This document shows, one piece after another, positions 1 to 11,194 of a DNA stretch of 64,000 bases. Below the pieces are notes generated by a model. That model had not been told where the DNA came from. It saw only the letters and a list, made by a program, of their open reading frames with translations, and ran no database searches. Both the position numbers and the translations under genes were made by a program. The DNA comes from Tatumella sp. JGM91. GTDB taxonomy: Bacteria; Pseudomonadota; Gammaproteobacteria; Enterobacterales; Enterobacteriaceae. The first letter of the stretch is position 1, and every line of letters begins with the position of its first letter. The stretch covers positions 1 through 64,000 of the forward strand of contig NZ_JAERJP010000004.1 of the NCBI RefSeq assembly GCF_018257575.1. Direction: 5' to 3'.

Positions 1-80
1 TCTGTCTCATGCACTTCATAACCCGTGATTTTCCGGCTGTACAGGTCGGTTATCATATACAGGTAATACCAGCGTCCCAA
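1..80 (-). pseudogene. IS3-family transposase remnant, central piece
   Basis: Read on the minus strand, this stretch encodes GRWYYLYMITDLYSRKITGY followed by EVHET. This is the typical strand of the integrase (rve) catalytic domain of IS3-family OrfB transposases. The frame runs off the left edge of the window and breaks near position 80. There the sequence switches to a plus-strand piece from a later part of the same kind of protein, so this is a fragment and cannot encode a working transposase as read. Assignment rests on the family motif; the exact IS subgroup (IS407/IS51-like) is a guess. Confidence 0.75.
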
Positions 81-261
81 TAGGACAGTGCGTTATGACT
101 GGCTGGGGCAACACCTGTTTACATCACTGGATGAATTGCAGGACTATGCCACGCAGTGGCAATGGTTTTATAATCACGAGCGACCGAATATGGCACTGAA
201 TGGCTACACGCCGATGCAACATATTCAACGCTTATCTGATTCTACTTATCGCCTCCGTTAA
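79..261 (+). pseudogene. IS3-family transposase remnant, C-terminal end
   Basis: A 60-codon open stretch begins NRTVRYDWLGQHLF and contains ATQWQWFYNHERPNMALNGY, ending with a TAA at 259-261. The WxYNxERPN motif and the following TPxQ are the hallmark C-terminus of IS3-family OrfB, where the last catalytic glutamate region leads into NERPH/NERPN. No start codon or N-terminal domain is present on this strand; directly upstream lies an inverted piece of a transposase centre. It is a decayed or rearranged insertion sequence. I could not identify a terminal inverted repeat or target duplication downstream. Confidence 0.8.
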
Positions 262-305
262 AAATGGGGGGGTTACCCTGTTACGAGATAAGTTGAGAGT
301 CTGTG

Positions 306-340
306 AAATAAAAAAATCCACGCAATTGCGTGGATTTTAT
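306..340 (-). terminator. Rho-independent terminator of ychF
   Basis: A perfect stem, aatccacgc / gcgtggatt, around the small loop aatt is followed on the minus strand by a run of seven T. It lies about 55 bases after the ychF stop codon, between ychF and the IS remnant. Confidence 0.85.
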
Positions 341-396
341 GGTTTTTTGTGATTTTTATGAGACTCAATGAAACCTCATAAGACAACACATTTTAT

Positions 397-1488
397 TTAG
401 ACGTTGAACAGGAAGTTCATAATATCGCCATCTTTAACGATATACTCTTTTCCTTCGGCACGCATTTTTCCGGCTTCTTTGGCACCCTGTTCGCCTTTGA
501 ACGCGACAAAGTCGTCAAAAGCGATAGTCTGGGCACGGATAAAGCCTTTTTCGAAGTCGGTGTGGATTTTGCCGGCTGCCTGGGGGGCGGTTGCGCCGAC
601 AGGGATGGTCCAGGCACGGACTTCTTTAACACCGGCGGTGAAGTAGGTCTGCAGGCTGAGCAGGGCGTAACCGGCACGGATCACACGGTTCAGGCCCGGT
701 TCTTCGAGGCCCAGTTCGGCCATAAATTCTTCGCGGTCCGCGTCGTCCAGTTCAGCAATATCCGATTCAACCGAAGCACAGACCGGCACGACCACAGAAC
801 CTTCCTGGTCGGCGATAGCCCGGACCTGATCGAGGAACGGGTTGTTTTCGAAACCGTCTTCATTGACGTTAGCAATGTACATGGTTGGTTTCAGGGTCAG
901 GAAACTCAGGTAGCGGATCAGGGCTTTTTCGTCTTCATCCAGTGCCAGCGCACGCAGCATGCCGGCATTTTCCAGCTGTGGCAGGCACTTCTCCAGCACT
1001 TCCAGTTCGGCTTTCGCGTCTTTATCGCCGCCTTTGGCTTTTTTCTGTAAACGCTGGATAGCGCGTTCACAGGTATCCAGATCGGACAGGGCCAGTTCAG
1101 TGTTGATTACTTCAATATCATCAGCCGGATTCACTTTCCCGGAAACGTGAATAATATTGTCATCTTCAAAACAGCGAACAACATGACCGATAGCCTCGGT
1201 TTCGCGGATGTTAGTCAGAAACTGGTTACCCAGGCCTTCACCTTTAGATGCGCCTTTTACCAGACCGGCAATATCGACAAATTCCATGGTGGTGGCGATA
1301 GTACGCTGAGGTTTAACGATTTCTGCCAGCTTGTCCAGACGCGGGTCAGGCATGGGAACCACACCGGTATTGGGTTCAATAGTACAGAACGGAAAGTTAG
1401 CCGCTTCAATACCCGCTTTCGTCAGCGCATTAAACAGGGTGGATTTACCAACATTTGGCAGGCCCACGATACCGCATTTAAATCCCAT
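397..1488 (-). CDS. ychF: Ribosome-binding ATPase YchF (Obg family)
   Basis: 363 residues, the same length as E. coli YchF. The P-loop GLPNVGKST sits at residues 9-17, switch/G3 [10 protein letters not shown] follows, and the G4 motif is NVNE rather than NKxD, the change that makes YchF prefer ATP over GTP. The C-terminal third is the TGS domain. YchF (OLA1 family) binds the ribosome and has been linked to oxidative-stress control; the cellular role is not fully settled. It lies 115 bases downstream of pth on the same strand, as in E. coli, so co-transcription is likely. A strong terminator follows. Confidence 0.97.
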   Translation of the reverse strand: MGFKCGIVGLPNVGKSTLFNALTKAGIEAANFPFCTIEPNTGVVPMPDPRLDKLAEIVKPQRTIATTMEFVDIAGLVKGASKGEGLGNQFLTNIRETEAIGHVVRCFEDDNIIHVSGKVNPADDIEVINTELALSDLDTCERAIQRLQKKAKGGDKDAKAELEVLEKCLPQLENAGMLRALALDEDEKALIRYLSFLTLKPTMYIANVNEDGFENNPFLDQVRAIADQEGSVVVPVCASVESDIAELDDADREEFMAELGLEEPGLNRVIRAGYALLSLQTYFTAGVKEVRAWTIPVGATAPQAAGKIHTDFEKGFIRAQTIAFDDFVAFKGEQGAKEAGKMRAEGKEYIVKDGDIMNFLFNV

Positions 1489-1603
1489 GCTTGAGTTACC
1501 TTATAACGTATTGGCGGCAGATAAACAGACTGCCGCCGGAACTGTAAAATTTTGCCGCATTATACACATAACCACCCATAATGGCGCGGATTTCCGGAGC
1601 CGC

Positions 1604-2191
1604 TTAACCGGCTTTAAAGCTATGCAGGCGGTTCATTGCTTTAAGCCGATCGTCTTTCAGCCATACTTCCGTACAACGGACAGCCTCATCAATGGCTTCG
1701 TCAATCAGTTTTTGTTCACTCTGCGGTGGTTTACCCAGAACAAAACCGGTGACTTTATTACGGTCACCGGGATGGCCGATGCCGATACGCAGTCGATGGA
1801 AGTCGGCATTATTCCCCAGCTTACTGATGATATCCTTCAGTCCGTTATGTCCGCCATGACCGCCACCTTGTTTGAATTTAGCGACTCCCGGCAGCATATC
1901 AAGTTCATCATGGGCGACCAGAATTTCCTGCGGCGTAATGCGGTAAAAAGTGGCCATGGCAGCCACAGCTTTGCCGCTCAGGTTCATAAAGGTTGCAGGT
2001 ACCAGTAACCGGACATCATTTCCTGCCAGGCTGATACGGGCTGTGTAGCCGTAGAATTTAGGTTCTTCTTTTAACGACTGATTATGTCGTTCTGCCAGCA
2101 AATCGAGATACCAGGCGCCGGCATTATGCCGGGTGGCCGCATATTCCGCGCCCGGATTCGCCAGACCTACAATCAGTTTAATACTGCTCAC
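1604..2191 (-). CDS. pth: Peptidyl-tRNA hydrolase
   Basis: 195 residues, against 194 in E. coli. It cleaves peptidyl-tRNA released by abortive translation and recycles the tRNA; this is an essential cytosolic function. The N-terminus [20 protein letters not shown] carries the catalytic histidine (H22 here, H20 in E. coli numbering). NLSGKAV and AHDELD, which carry the conserved Asn and Asp of the active site, follow, then [10 protein letters not shown]. The start codon is GTG at 2191; the protein from there aligns with the family N-terminus. The ychF-pth neighbourhood is conserved in enterobacteria. Confidence 0.97.
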   Translation of the reverse strand: MSSIKLIVGLANPGAEYAATRHNAGAWYLDLLAERHNQSLKEEPKFYGYTARISLAGNDVRLLVPATFMNLSGKAVAAMATFYRITPQEILVAHDELDMLPGVAKFKQGGGHGGHNGLKDIISKLGNNADFHRLRIGIGHPGDRNKVTGFVLGKPPQSEQKLIDEAIDEAVRCTEVWLKDDRLKAMNRLHSFKAG

Positions 2192-2384
2192 AATTTCTAC
2201 CCTGCCATGATTACAAAGGCATTAGTTTACTGCCTGACACGCATAAGCACAAAGATCAGTCGCCAGCGCACGTAATGGTAATTTTCGCTCAGGTTTGTGA
2301 TCTGAGTAGCAGAATTGATTAGTATTGATTACTAAACTTTTGTTTAATTGTTCAACGGCTGTCGCATGGCAGAAAGGGGAGATG

Positions 2385-2687
2385 ATGAAACATAAACAAT
2401 GTCTGAGATATGGCAATGCGCTGATGGGCATTGGCCTGCTGGTTATTGTTACAGGGATGGTATTAGCCGTGATGAGTCAGTTGCATTCTGTTCACCTGCC
2501 TGCGGTTGCTGTGGAAGGTGCTGTGTTTGCTATCTTCCTCGGAGCCTTATTATGGCTGGCGGGCGCACAACTCGGCGGACGTGAAAAAGTCTGTGACCGC
2601 TATTTTTTGCTGCGTTACAGTGGCTGTAATCTGCATCCGCGCCATAAATCATCACCGGTAACGGATGTGGATTCAGTGACTCAGTAA
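2385..2687 (+). CDS. ychH: Small stress-induced membrane protein YchH
   Basis: About 100 residues. The start at 2385 is chosen because a strong AAGGGGAG ribosome site sits just upstream and the product then begins MKHKQ, like E. coli MKRKN; an ATG directly before it (2382) is too close to the site. Two hydrophobic segments, about residues 11-31 and 45-65, bracket a short periplasmic or cytoplasmic loop. LWLAGAQLGGREKVCDRY matches the conserved C-terminal signature. In E. coli it is linked to stress and biofilm; the mechanism is unknown. It is divergent from pth. E. coli has dauA next to it, which is absent here. Confidence 0.9.
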   Translation: MKHKQCLRYGNALMGIGLLVIVTGMVLAVMSQLHSVHLPAVAVEGAVFAIFLGALLWLAGAQLGGREKVCDRYFLLRYSGCNLHPRHKSSPVTDVDSVTQ

Positions 2688-2742
2688 CGCGCAGCGCTTT
2701 CCGGACCAGCATAACGTTTATATAACAGCGGGTCATTACATG

Positions 2743-2770
2743 AAAAAGCCGGGCATTATGCCCGGCTTTT
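2743..2770. terminator. Bidirectional terminator between ychH and prs
   Basis: The stem aagccgggca / tgcccggctt with a small loop is flanked by A-runs on the left and T-runs on the right. It can therefore stop ychH (plus) and prs (minus). Confidence 0.9.
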
Positions 2771-2792
2771 TAGCTGAAATGATAAGCAGTGA

Positions 2793-3851
<1,059 letters not shown>

Positions 3852-3866
3852 TCACGCACACGCTGA

Positions 3867-4721
3867 TCACTCAGACAAACACATTTGCAACGGTGAGGTA
3901 TTCACCCCGCGCGCCACAAAAGCAGTTATCCATTCAGGAGCGAGTTCAAGAACCTGAAGGGCGGCTTCCTCTGTGTCAAACTCGGCAAACACACAGGCAC
4001 CTGTCCCTGTCAGGCGTGATGGCGCGTATTCTAACAGCCAGACAAGCAATTCATCAACCTTACGAAAACGTTTTCTTACGACAGCTTCACAATCATTATG
4101 CCAGCAACTATCCATAAGCTGGTTTAATGTCCGGTGCGGAGTATCTCGGGTAAGTTGCGGATCGCCGAAAACGGCCGGGGTAGGAATACTTTCTCCGGGA
4201 TGGGCGACCAGGTACCATTTTTCCGGCGGACTGGCGGGTTGCAGTTGTTCGCCGACACCTTCGGCAAAGGCCGCATAACCGTGAACAAATACCGGCACGT
4301 CCGCCCCCAGTTGCAGCCCGAGGCTTGCCAGGTATTCGGCAGAGTAACCGCAATTCCAGAGCTGGTTTAACGCCACCAGTACGGTGGCGGCGTTGGATGA
4401 TCCCCCCCCGAGACCGCCGCCCATCGGGATTTTTTTCTCAACAGTGAATTCGGCACCGGCATCTTCGCTGATCCGCCGGTCTGCGAGGGCCGCGGCTTTC
4501 AGCAACCGTGCCGCACGGATAATTAAATTATCTTCATCGGCGACCGCGGCCAGCGGGGTATTCATCCGCAGCCGGGCAGAGAAGTCAGTGCTGATAGTCA
4601 GGCTGTCGCCGTAATCAAGGAACTGAAACAATGTCTGCAGATTATGGTAGCCGTCGGCACGCTGACCAGTGATATAAAGGAACAGATTCAGTTTTGCCGG
4701 ACTGGGCCAGGTTGTGGTCAT
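3867..4721 (-). CDS. ispE: 4-diphosphocytidyl-2-C-methyl-D-erythritol kinase
   Basis: 284 residues, a GHMP kinase of the non-mevalonate isoprenoid pathway. It phosphorylates CDP-methylerythritol at the 2-hydroxyl using ATP. The N-terminus has [12 protein letters not shown], with the conserved catalytic lysine, and the glycine-rich ATP loop [14 protein letters not shown] lies near residue 100. A third motif, [12 protein letters not shown], is near the C-terminus. Its ATG overlaps the lolB stop codon as ATGA, so the two genes are translationally coupled. The order lolB-ispE-prs is as in E. coli. Confidence 0.97.
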   Translation of the reverse strand: MTTTWPSPAKLNLFLYITGQRADGYHNLQTLFQFLDYGDSLTISTDFSARLRMNTPLAAVADEDNLIIRAARLLKAAALADRRISEDAGAEFTVEKKIPMGGGLGGGSSNAATVLVALNQLWNCGYSAEYLASLGLQLGADVPVFVHGYAAFAEGVGEQLQPASPPEKWYLVAHPGESIPTPAVFGDPQLTRDTPHRTLNQLMDSCWHNDCEAVVRKRFRKVDELLVWLLEYAPSRLTGTGACVFAEFDTEEAALQVLELAPEWITAFVARGVNTSPLQMCLSE

Positions 4722-5344
4722 GGTAATTTCCAGCTGTCCATACGTAATTTGATGCGCAGATGACCGGTGGTTAACTCGAGGTCGGCGGGCAGGGCGGGTT
4801 TCACGTCCTGACGGTAATCATTGATAGTAACCTGCCATGTCTGGCCGTCGTGGGTATAGGTTGCGCTACGCAACTGGTACTGGTTATTCAGGGTATAGCT
4901 GTTGGCTGAACCGGGCAGTCCCAGCATCCACTGCCGCAGGTTTTCCAGCGGAATGTTCATGCCGGTCAGTTCAGAGATCATCTGAGTGGCATTGTGGCTG
5001 AAGTAGCGTTTCCCTGTATTGTCCACCAGCTGTACGGTTGTTCCCTGGGTATCCAGCTGCATTTCGGTACTGCCCAGCGGGCTGGTTAATAACAGCCGGT
5101 AACGATCGCTGGCTGTCTGTTGCCAGTTATAACGGGCATACACTTTTTGTTGTTCAGAAAGGTAGGCAAAGGCCCCGCGGGTTTGAAAAGCCGTAATTTT
5201 CTTAACTTCACTGACATGCTGTTTCCATTGGGCGGAGTCCGGGCTTTGGCCGGGTCCCTGTGGCGGGGGGGTAACACAGGCGCTTAACAGCAGGCTGGCA
5301 ACAGGCAGGCACCGGCCCAGCCAGCGTCTATTCAATATACTCAC
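4718..5344 (-). CDS. lolB: Outer-membrane lipoprotein receptor LolB
   Basis: 208 residues. A lipoprotein signal peptide ends in LLSAC with the acylated cysteine at residue 23. LolB receives lipoproteins from the periplasmic carrier LolA and inserts them into the outer membrane. The segment [20 protein letters not shown] and the later [10 protein letters not shown] match the first strands of the LolB fold. It is the first gene of lolB-ispE-prs and is divergent from hemA, sharing a 211-base intergenic region with it, as in E. coli. Confidence 0.95.
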   Translation of the reverse strand: MSILNRRWLGRCLPVASLLLSACVTPPPQGPGQSPDSAQWKQHVSEVKKITAFQTRGAFAYLSEQQKVYARYNWQQTASDRYRLLLTSPLGSTEMQLDTQGTTVQLVDNTGKRYFSHNATQMISELTGMNIPLENLRQWMLGLPGSANSYTLNNQYQLRSATYTHDGQTWQVTINDYRQDVKPALPADLELTTGHLRIKLRMDSWKLP

Positions 5345-5555
5345 GTCGTCATCTCCTCAGACCCGGATGTTTACTGCAGAGCGCTAAACGCTACCGTGCA
5401 GGCATTTAACCGTCAATGCTATTCGGGGAATATTATATGGGATCAGGTTAATCTTATTACAGTCATAGCTTTTGTATGGCTTTTCTTGATCTGCCTCATC
5501 TTGTAGAATGGTCCTATAACCCTGAAATTACCGGGACAACCCGACCAGAATCACC

Positions 5556-6812
5556 ATGACGCTTCTAGCACTCGGAATCAATCACAAAACGGCACCTGTC
5601 GCGTTGCGCGAACGGGTATCTTTTGGGCCGGACACACTTGATAAAGCGCTGGACAGCCTGTTATCACAGCCACAGGTACAAAGTGGTGTGGTACTTTCAA
5701 CCTGTAATCGCACTGAATTATACCTGAGTGTCGATGAAAATGATGATATTCAGGAGCAGTTGGTACGCTGGCTGTGTACGTATCATCAGCTTAAAGAGGA
5801 AGACGTCAGGCAAAGTCTGTACTGGCACGAGAATAATGCGGCGGTCAGCCATCTGATGCGGGTCGCCAGCGGGCTGGACTCTCTGGTGCTGGGTGAACCC
5901 CAGATTCTGGGTCAGGTAAAAAAAGCCTTTGCAGAATCTCAGCGTGGTCATGTACTGAGCAGCGAACTGGAGCGTATGTTCCAGAAAACCTTTTCGGTGG
6001 CCAAACGGGTTCGTACCGAAACAGAGATTGGTGCCAGTGCGGTATCGGTGGCCTTTGCGGCCTGTACCCTCGCCAGGCAGATTTTTGAATCACTGTCGAA
6101 AGTGAATGTGTTGCTGGTCGGTGCCGGGGAAACTATCGAACTGGTTGCCCGTCATCTGCGTGAGCACCGTGTACAGAAGCTGATTATTGCTAACCGGACC
6201 CGGGAACGTGCTCAGCGGCTGGCAGAAGAAGTCAATGCTGAAGTTATCGACATTGGTGATATCAGCTCTCGGTTGCAGGACGCGGATATTATTATCTCGT
6301 CCACCGCCAGCCCGCTTCCGATTATCGGTAAAGGTATGGTGGAACGGGCGCTAAAAGCCCGGCGTAATCAGCCGATGCTATTGGTAGATATTGCAGTACC
6401 GCGGGATGTTGAACCGGAGGCGGGTAAACTGGCGAATGCCTATTTATATACTGTCGATGATTTACAGACCATTATTCAGCAGAATATGGCACAGCGTGAA
6501 GCGGCGGCGGTTGAAGCCGAAAGTATCGTGGTGCATGAAAGCTGTGAGTTTATGTCATGGCTGCGGGCGCAGTCGGCGGTAACCACCATCCGTGATTACC
6601 GTGAACAGGCTGAACATATCCGTGAAGACCTGGAATCCAGGGCGTTACTGGCATTAGAGCAGGGACAGGATGCGAAAAAAGTGCTGCATGACCTTGCCCA
6701 TAAACTGACTAACCGGCTGATCCATGCGCCGACAAAATCTCTCCAGCAGGCTGCCCGTGACGGGGACGATGAACGCCTGCAAATTTTACGTGACGGCCTT
6801 GGCATTGAATAA
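5556..6812 (+). CDS. hemA: Glutamyl-tRNA reductase
   Basis: 418 residues. It reduces glutamyl-tRNA(Glu) to glutamate-1-semialdehyde with NADPH, the committed step of C5-pathway haem synthesis. The catalytic cysteine is C50 in STCNRTELY, and GINHKTAPV at residues 7-15 is the conserved substrate-binding start. The Rossmann motif [16 protein letters not shown] follows, with the C-terminal dimerisation helix in the last 100 residues. In E. coli the enzyme is controlled by proteolysis linked to haem. prfA follows 42 bases downstream on the same strand. Confidence 0.97.
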   Translation: MTLLALGINHKTAPVALRERVSFGPDTLDKALDSLLSQPQVQSGVVLSTCNRTELYLSVDENDDIQEQLVRWLCTYHQLKEEDVRQSLYWHENNAAVSHLMRVASGLDSLVLGEPQILGQVKKAFAESQRGHVLSSELERMFQKTFSVAKRVRTETEIGASAVSVAFAACTLARQIFESLSKVNVLLVGAGETIELVARHLREHRVQKLIIANRTRERAQRLAEEVNAEVIDIGDISSRLQDADIIISSTASPLPIIGKGMVERALKARRNQPMLLVDIAVPRDVEPEAGKLANAYLYTVDDLQTIIQQNMAQREAAAVEAESIVVHESCEFMSWLRAQSAVTTIRDYREQAEHIREDLESRALLALEQGQDAKKVLHDLAHKLTNRLIHAPTKSLQQAARDGDDERLQILRDGLGIE

Positions 6813-6854
6813 TGCCGGGTGGTCCTTTTCAGTGACTGGAAAAACCTCAAATAC

Positions 6855-7937
6855 ATGAAGACATCAATTGTTGCCAAACTCGAAGCGCTGCAGGAACGCC
6901 ATGAAGAAGTTGAAGCGTTATTGGGTGATGCCGGGGTCATTGCAGATCAGGAGCGTTTCCGGGCGTTATCCCGCGAATATGCTCAGTTAACCGACGTGAC
7001 CAAATGCTTCCGCCACTGGCAGCAGGTTCAGGATGATATCGAAACAGCAACTCTGATGCTCGACGATCCCGAAATGCGGGAGATGGCTAACGACGAATTA
7101 CAACAAGCGAAGAGCCAGAGCGAAATACTTGAGCAGGAACTGCAGGTACTGTTGCTGCCAAAAGATCCGGACGATGAACGTCCCTGTTTTGTTGAAGTCC
7201 GTGCCGGAACCGGTGGTGATGAAGCTGCTTTGTTTGCCGGTGATCTGTTCCGTATGTACAGTCGCTATGCGGAAACCAACCGCTGGCGTGTCGAAATCAT
7301 CAGTGCCAACGAAGGCGAACATGGTGGCTATAAAGAAGTCATTGCGAAAATTATCGGTGATGGCGTTTACGGCCGGCTGAAATTTGAATCCGGTGGTCAC
7401 CGTGTACAGCGGGTACCTGAGACCGAATCCCAGGGGCGTATTCATACTTCAGCCTGTACTGTGGCTATTATGCCGGAGATCCCGGATGCCGAGCTGCCGG
7501 ATATTAATCCGTCGGATCTGAAAATTGATACTTTCCGGTCGTCGGGAGCAGGTGGTCAGCACGTTAACACCACTGACTCTGCTATCCGTATTACGCACCT
7601 GCCAACCGGTATCGTGGTGGAGTGCCAGGATGAGCGTTCGCAGCATAAGAACAAAGCGAAAGCCTTGTCGGTTCTGGGGGCACGTATCCATGCCGCCGAA
7701 ATGGCCAGACGTCATGAAGCCGAGGCTTCGGCGCGGCGTAACCTGCTGGGCAGCGGTGACCGTTCTGACCGTATCCGGACCTACAACTTCCCTCAGGGAC
7801 GGGTCACGGATCACCGTATCAACCTGACACTGTACCGGCTGGATGAAACAATGGAAGGTAAACTGGACAGCCTGATCGAGCCTATTGTTCAGGAATATCA
7901 GGCAGATCAGCTGGCGGCACTGGCAGGCCAGGAATAA
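6855..7937 (+). CDS. prfA: Peptide chain release factor 1
   Basis: 360 residues from the ATG at 6855, the exact length of E. coli RF1. An upstream in-frame start would add 12 unrelated residues. RF1 recognises UAA and UAG and triggers peptide release. The hydrolysis motif GGQ lies in [17 protein letters not shown]; the stop-codon reading PxT tripeptide is PET in [11 protein letters not shown], where E. coli has PAT. The glutamine of GGQ is methylated by PrmC, whose gene starts one base inside the prfA stop codon (TAATG). Confidence 0.97.
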   Translation: MKTSIVAKLEALQERHEEVEALLGDAGVIADQERFRALSREYAQLTDVTKCFRHWQQVQDDIETATLMLDDPEMREMANDELQQAKSQSEILEQELQVLLLPKDPDDERPCFVEVRAGTGGDEAALFAGDLFRMYSRYAETNRWRVEIISANEGEHGGYKEVIAKIIGDGVYGRLKFESGGHRVQRVPETESQGRIHTSACTVAIMPEIPDAELPDINPSDLKIDTFRSSGAGGQHVNTTDSAIRITHLPTGIVVECQDERSQHKNKAKALSVLGARIHAAEMARRHEAEASARRNLLGSGDRSDRIRTYNFPQGRVTDHRINLTLYRLDETMEGKLDSLIEPIVQEYQADQLAALAGQE

Positions 7938-8785
7938 TGCGGATACGTGACTGGCTGGCACAAAGCCGTGTGGTATTGCAGCACAGTGAAAGTCCGAAAC
8001 GTGATGCGGAAGTACTGCTCGGCTATGTGCTGGCGAAACCCCGTAGCTGGCTGATTGCCTTTGATGATACCAGTCTGTTGCCTGCCCAGTTAACCCGCTT
8101 AACCATGTTGCTGGAACGCCGCCGGGCAGGGGAACCTGTGGCCCATTTGCTGGGGGAGCGGGAATTCTGGTCACTGCCCTTAAAAGTGAATAACAGTACC
8201 CTGATCCCGCGGCCGGATACGGAAGTGCTGGTCGAGGTCGCCCTGCAATTGCTCGGGGCATCGCCTGCGGCGGTGCTTGACCTGGGCACCGGCAGCGGAG
8301 CGGTTGCACTGGCGATAGCCAAAGAACGGCCGGACTGTGAAATTACCGGGGTGGACAGGGTGCCTGAGGCTGTTGCACTGGCCCGTGAAAATGCCGCACT
8401 GCTGGCGTTATCCGGTTGCCGGTTTTTGCAAAGCGACTGGTTCAGTGAACTGTCTGGCGCAAAGTATCAGCTGATTGTCAGTAATCCTCCTTATATTGAT
8501 GCGACGGACCGGCATCTGCAGCAGGGGGATGTCCGTTTTGAGCCCCTCAGTGCACTGGTGGCGGATGAGGGCGGGCTGGCAGATCTGCGTAAGATTGCAG
8601 ACCAGAGCCGTGACTGGTTACAGAAAGGGGGCTGGCTGGCGATGGAGCATGGCTGGCAACAGGCAGATGCGGTAAGCCGTTTACTGACGGATGCCGGTTA
8701 TCAGCAGGTGGCCACACAAGCAGACTATGGCGGTAACCCGCGGGTAACTTTTGGCCAGTATAATCCCGGACAGATGGCGGGCTGA
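7937..8785 (+). CDS. prmC: Release-factor glutamine N5-methyltransferase
   Basis: 282 residues, formerly called HemK. It methylates the glutamine of the GGQ motif in RF1 and RF2 using S-adenosylmethionine. The SAM-binding loop DLGTGSGAVALAIA lies near residue 115 and the catalytic NPPY, which holds the target glutamine, is in SNPPYIDATD near residue 185. The N-terminal helical domain binds the release factor. It overlaps prfA by one base, so enzyme and substrate are translationally coupled. The sirB2 start lies one base after the stop. Confidence 0.97.
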   Translation: MRIRDWLAQSRVVLQHSESPKRDAEVLLGYVLAKPRSWLIAFDDTSLLPAQLTRLTMLLERRRAGEPVAHLLGEREFWSLPLKVNNSTLIPRPDTEVLVEVALQLLGASPAAVLDLGTGSGAVALAIAKERPDCEITGVDRVPEAVALARENAALLALSGCRFLQSDWFSELSGAKYQLIVSNPPYIDATDRHLQQGDVRFEPLSALVADEGGLADLRKIADQSRDWLQKGGWLAMEHGWQQADAVSRLLTDAGYQQVATQADYGGNPRVTFGQYNPGQMAG

Positions 8786-8786
8786 T

Positions 8787-9185
8787 ATGAACAATTATTT
8801 TACCGTTATAAAATCGATTCACATCTTCACCGCAATCGTTTCGGTGTTGTTATTTACCGGCCGTTTTTACTGGAAAACGGCAGGCTCCGCGATGATGCAG
8901 CGTCGCTGGGTGAAAATCACTCCGCATATTAATGATACGCTGCTGTTGCTGACCGGCATTATGCTGGTGCTGATCACCCGTTATTATCCGTTTACTGCCG
9001 ATGGCAGCTGGCTGACCGAAAAATTAATGGCGGTCATTCTGTATATCGGTTTCGGATTTGTCGCTTTTGGTCGTCGTAATTTTTCACCGTTTATCCGCGG
9101 AATTGCATTTTGTGCAGCATTACTGATGCTGGTTATCATTGTCTTCCTTGCGATCAACAGAATACCGCTAGTGGGGATGTTATGA
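8787..9185 (+). CDS. sirB2: SirB2 family inner-membrane protein
   Basis: 132 residues from the ATG at 8787, just after the prmC stop. Four hydrophobic segments are visible, at about residues 7-25, 45-62, 72-90 and 105-125, typical of the SirB2 (YchQ) family. The start MNNYFTVIKSIHIFTAIVSV matches the E. coli protein. SirB was first described as an apparent regulator of Salmonella invasion; its biochemical role is unknown. The stop overlaps the sirB1 start as ATGA. Confidence 0.92.
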   Translation: MNNYFTVIKSIHIFTAIVSVLLFTGRFYWKTAGSAMMQRRWVKITPHINDTLLLLTGIMLVLITRYYPFTADGSWLTEKLMAVILYIGFGFVAFGRRNFSPFIRGIAFCAALLMLVIIVFLAINRIPLVGML

Positions 9186-9991
9186 GTTCCGCAAACCAAT
9201 TTGATTTTAGTCATGGCTCATTGTGTGAAGCCATGCTGACTGTAATGCAGGACATCCGGTCCGATTTTTCGGCCGGGAATGTGCGGCGGCAGTTAGAGTT
9301 GCTGGTCACTGAAGCAGAAACTTATGTGGCCGGTGAAACTGACCCTGAGAAGCGTCTCGGGAAACTGATGGAGCTGTTTTACGGGCAGTGGGGATTTGGC
9401 GGGGCCGGCGGTATATACCGCTTATCCGATGCCTTGTGGCTGGATAATGTGCTGAAAACCCGTCAGGGCACAGCCGTTTCACTCGGTGCGTTACTGCTGT
9501 TTATTGCAGACCGGTTATCTCTGCCACTGTTGCCGGTTATTTTCCCGACACAGCTGATTGCCCGGGCTGACTGGATTGATGGCGAAATGTGGTTAATTAA
9601 CCCGTTTAACGGCGAAACGCTGGACGAACATACACTGGATGTGTGGGTGAAAGGGACTATCGGGCCGACATCCGGTTTGTATGATGAAGACCTGGATGAA
9701 GCTGATATTGCTTCGGTTATTCGTAAAATGCTTGATACACTGAAAGCCTCGTTGATGGATGAACAACAGCTGGAGCTGGCGTTAAAAGTCAGTGAAGTTC
9801 TGCTGAAAATGGATCCTGAAGACCCCTATGAAATTCGTGACCGGGGTTTGATTTATGCGCAACTTGAATGTGAACATGTTGCATTAAGTGACTTAACCTA
9901 TTTTATTGAACAATGCCCTGAAGATCCGGTCAGTGAAATGATTAAGGTGCAGATCCATGCCATCGGGCAAAAACACGTTACGCTGCACTAA
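9182..9991 (+). CDS. sirB1: SirB1 family protein (transglutaminase-like, TPR)
   Basis: 269 residues, the same length as E. coli SirB1 (YchA). The start at 9182 overlaps the sirB2 stop (ATGA) and gives the family N-terminus. The central part (RQGTAVSLGALLLFIADRL, then LINPFNGE) is the transglutaminase-like SirB1 N-domain, and the C-terminal 90 residues form TPR-like helices (EDPYEIRDRGLIYAQL). Function is not known. The cytosolic protein is encoded in a tight hemA-prfA-prmC-sirB2-sirB1-kdsA cluster conserved in enterobacteria. Confidence 0.94.
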   Translation: MSSANQFDFSHGSLCEAMLTVMQDIRSDFSAGNVRRQLELLVTEAETYVAGETDPEKRLGKLMELFYGQWGFGGAGGIYRLSDALWLDNVLKTRQGTAVSLGALLLFIADRLSLPLLPVIFPTQLIARADWIDGEMWLINPFNGETLDEHTLDVWVKGTIGPTSGLYDEDLDEADIASVIRKMLDTLKASLMDEQQLELALKVSEVLLKMDPEDPYEIRDRGLIYAQLECEHVALSDLTYFIEQCPEDPVSEMIKVQIHAIGQKHVTLH

Positions 9992-10014
9992 GCCGCGTTG
10001 ATATCAGTAATTAA

Positions 10015-10881
<867 letters not shown>

Positions 10882-11194
10882 GTTATACAGAGTGCAGCGC
10901 AATTCTGTGCTGCACTGGCTCCTGTCTGTGCCGGGATGATTACCGGCCCTGTTTCTGCATCGCAGCCCTGCCATTTGGTTTATGTCGTATATTCTCTGCT
11001 TCTGTCTCTGCCTGCCCGGAAAATACCTGTCTGTGCGCCTGATGGCTGCAAGGAGTTGTGCGTGAGACTGGTGGTAAACAGAGATTACGGAGTTGTAGCA
11101 GAGCAGTACTGACGCTGAGGGGCGGGCAGAAAGGGCCGGGATTATCCGATCTGCCACAGGCGCAATCCTGCGCCTGTGGTGGTTTGTCAACAGG
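10882..11194. other. Intergenic region kdsA-chaA, no gene seen
   Basis: 313 bases between two converging genes. It holds a stem-loop just after kdsA (10891-10916, agtgcagc / gctgcact) and a 12-base-pair stem beside the chaA stop (11154-11179, ccacaggcgc / gcgcctgtgg). Neither is followed by a T-run, so they may be weak or Rho-assisted ends. The ldr/rdl toxin repeats found here in E. coli are not present. Confidence 0.6.

Noticed and set aside
562..1050. Long plus-strand frame opposite ychF
   Set aside because: Shadow of a conserved gene on the other strand; the same holds for frames opposite prs, purR, thrS and pykF.
7449..8309. 286-codon minus-strand frame opposite prfA and prmC
   Set aside because: Overlaps two essential conserved genes; composition is a mirror of their codons.
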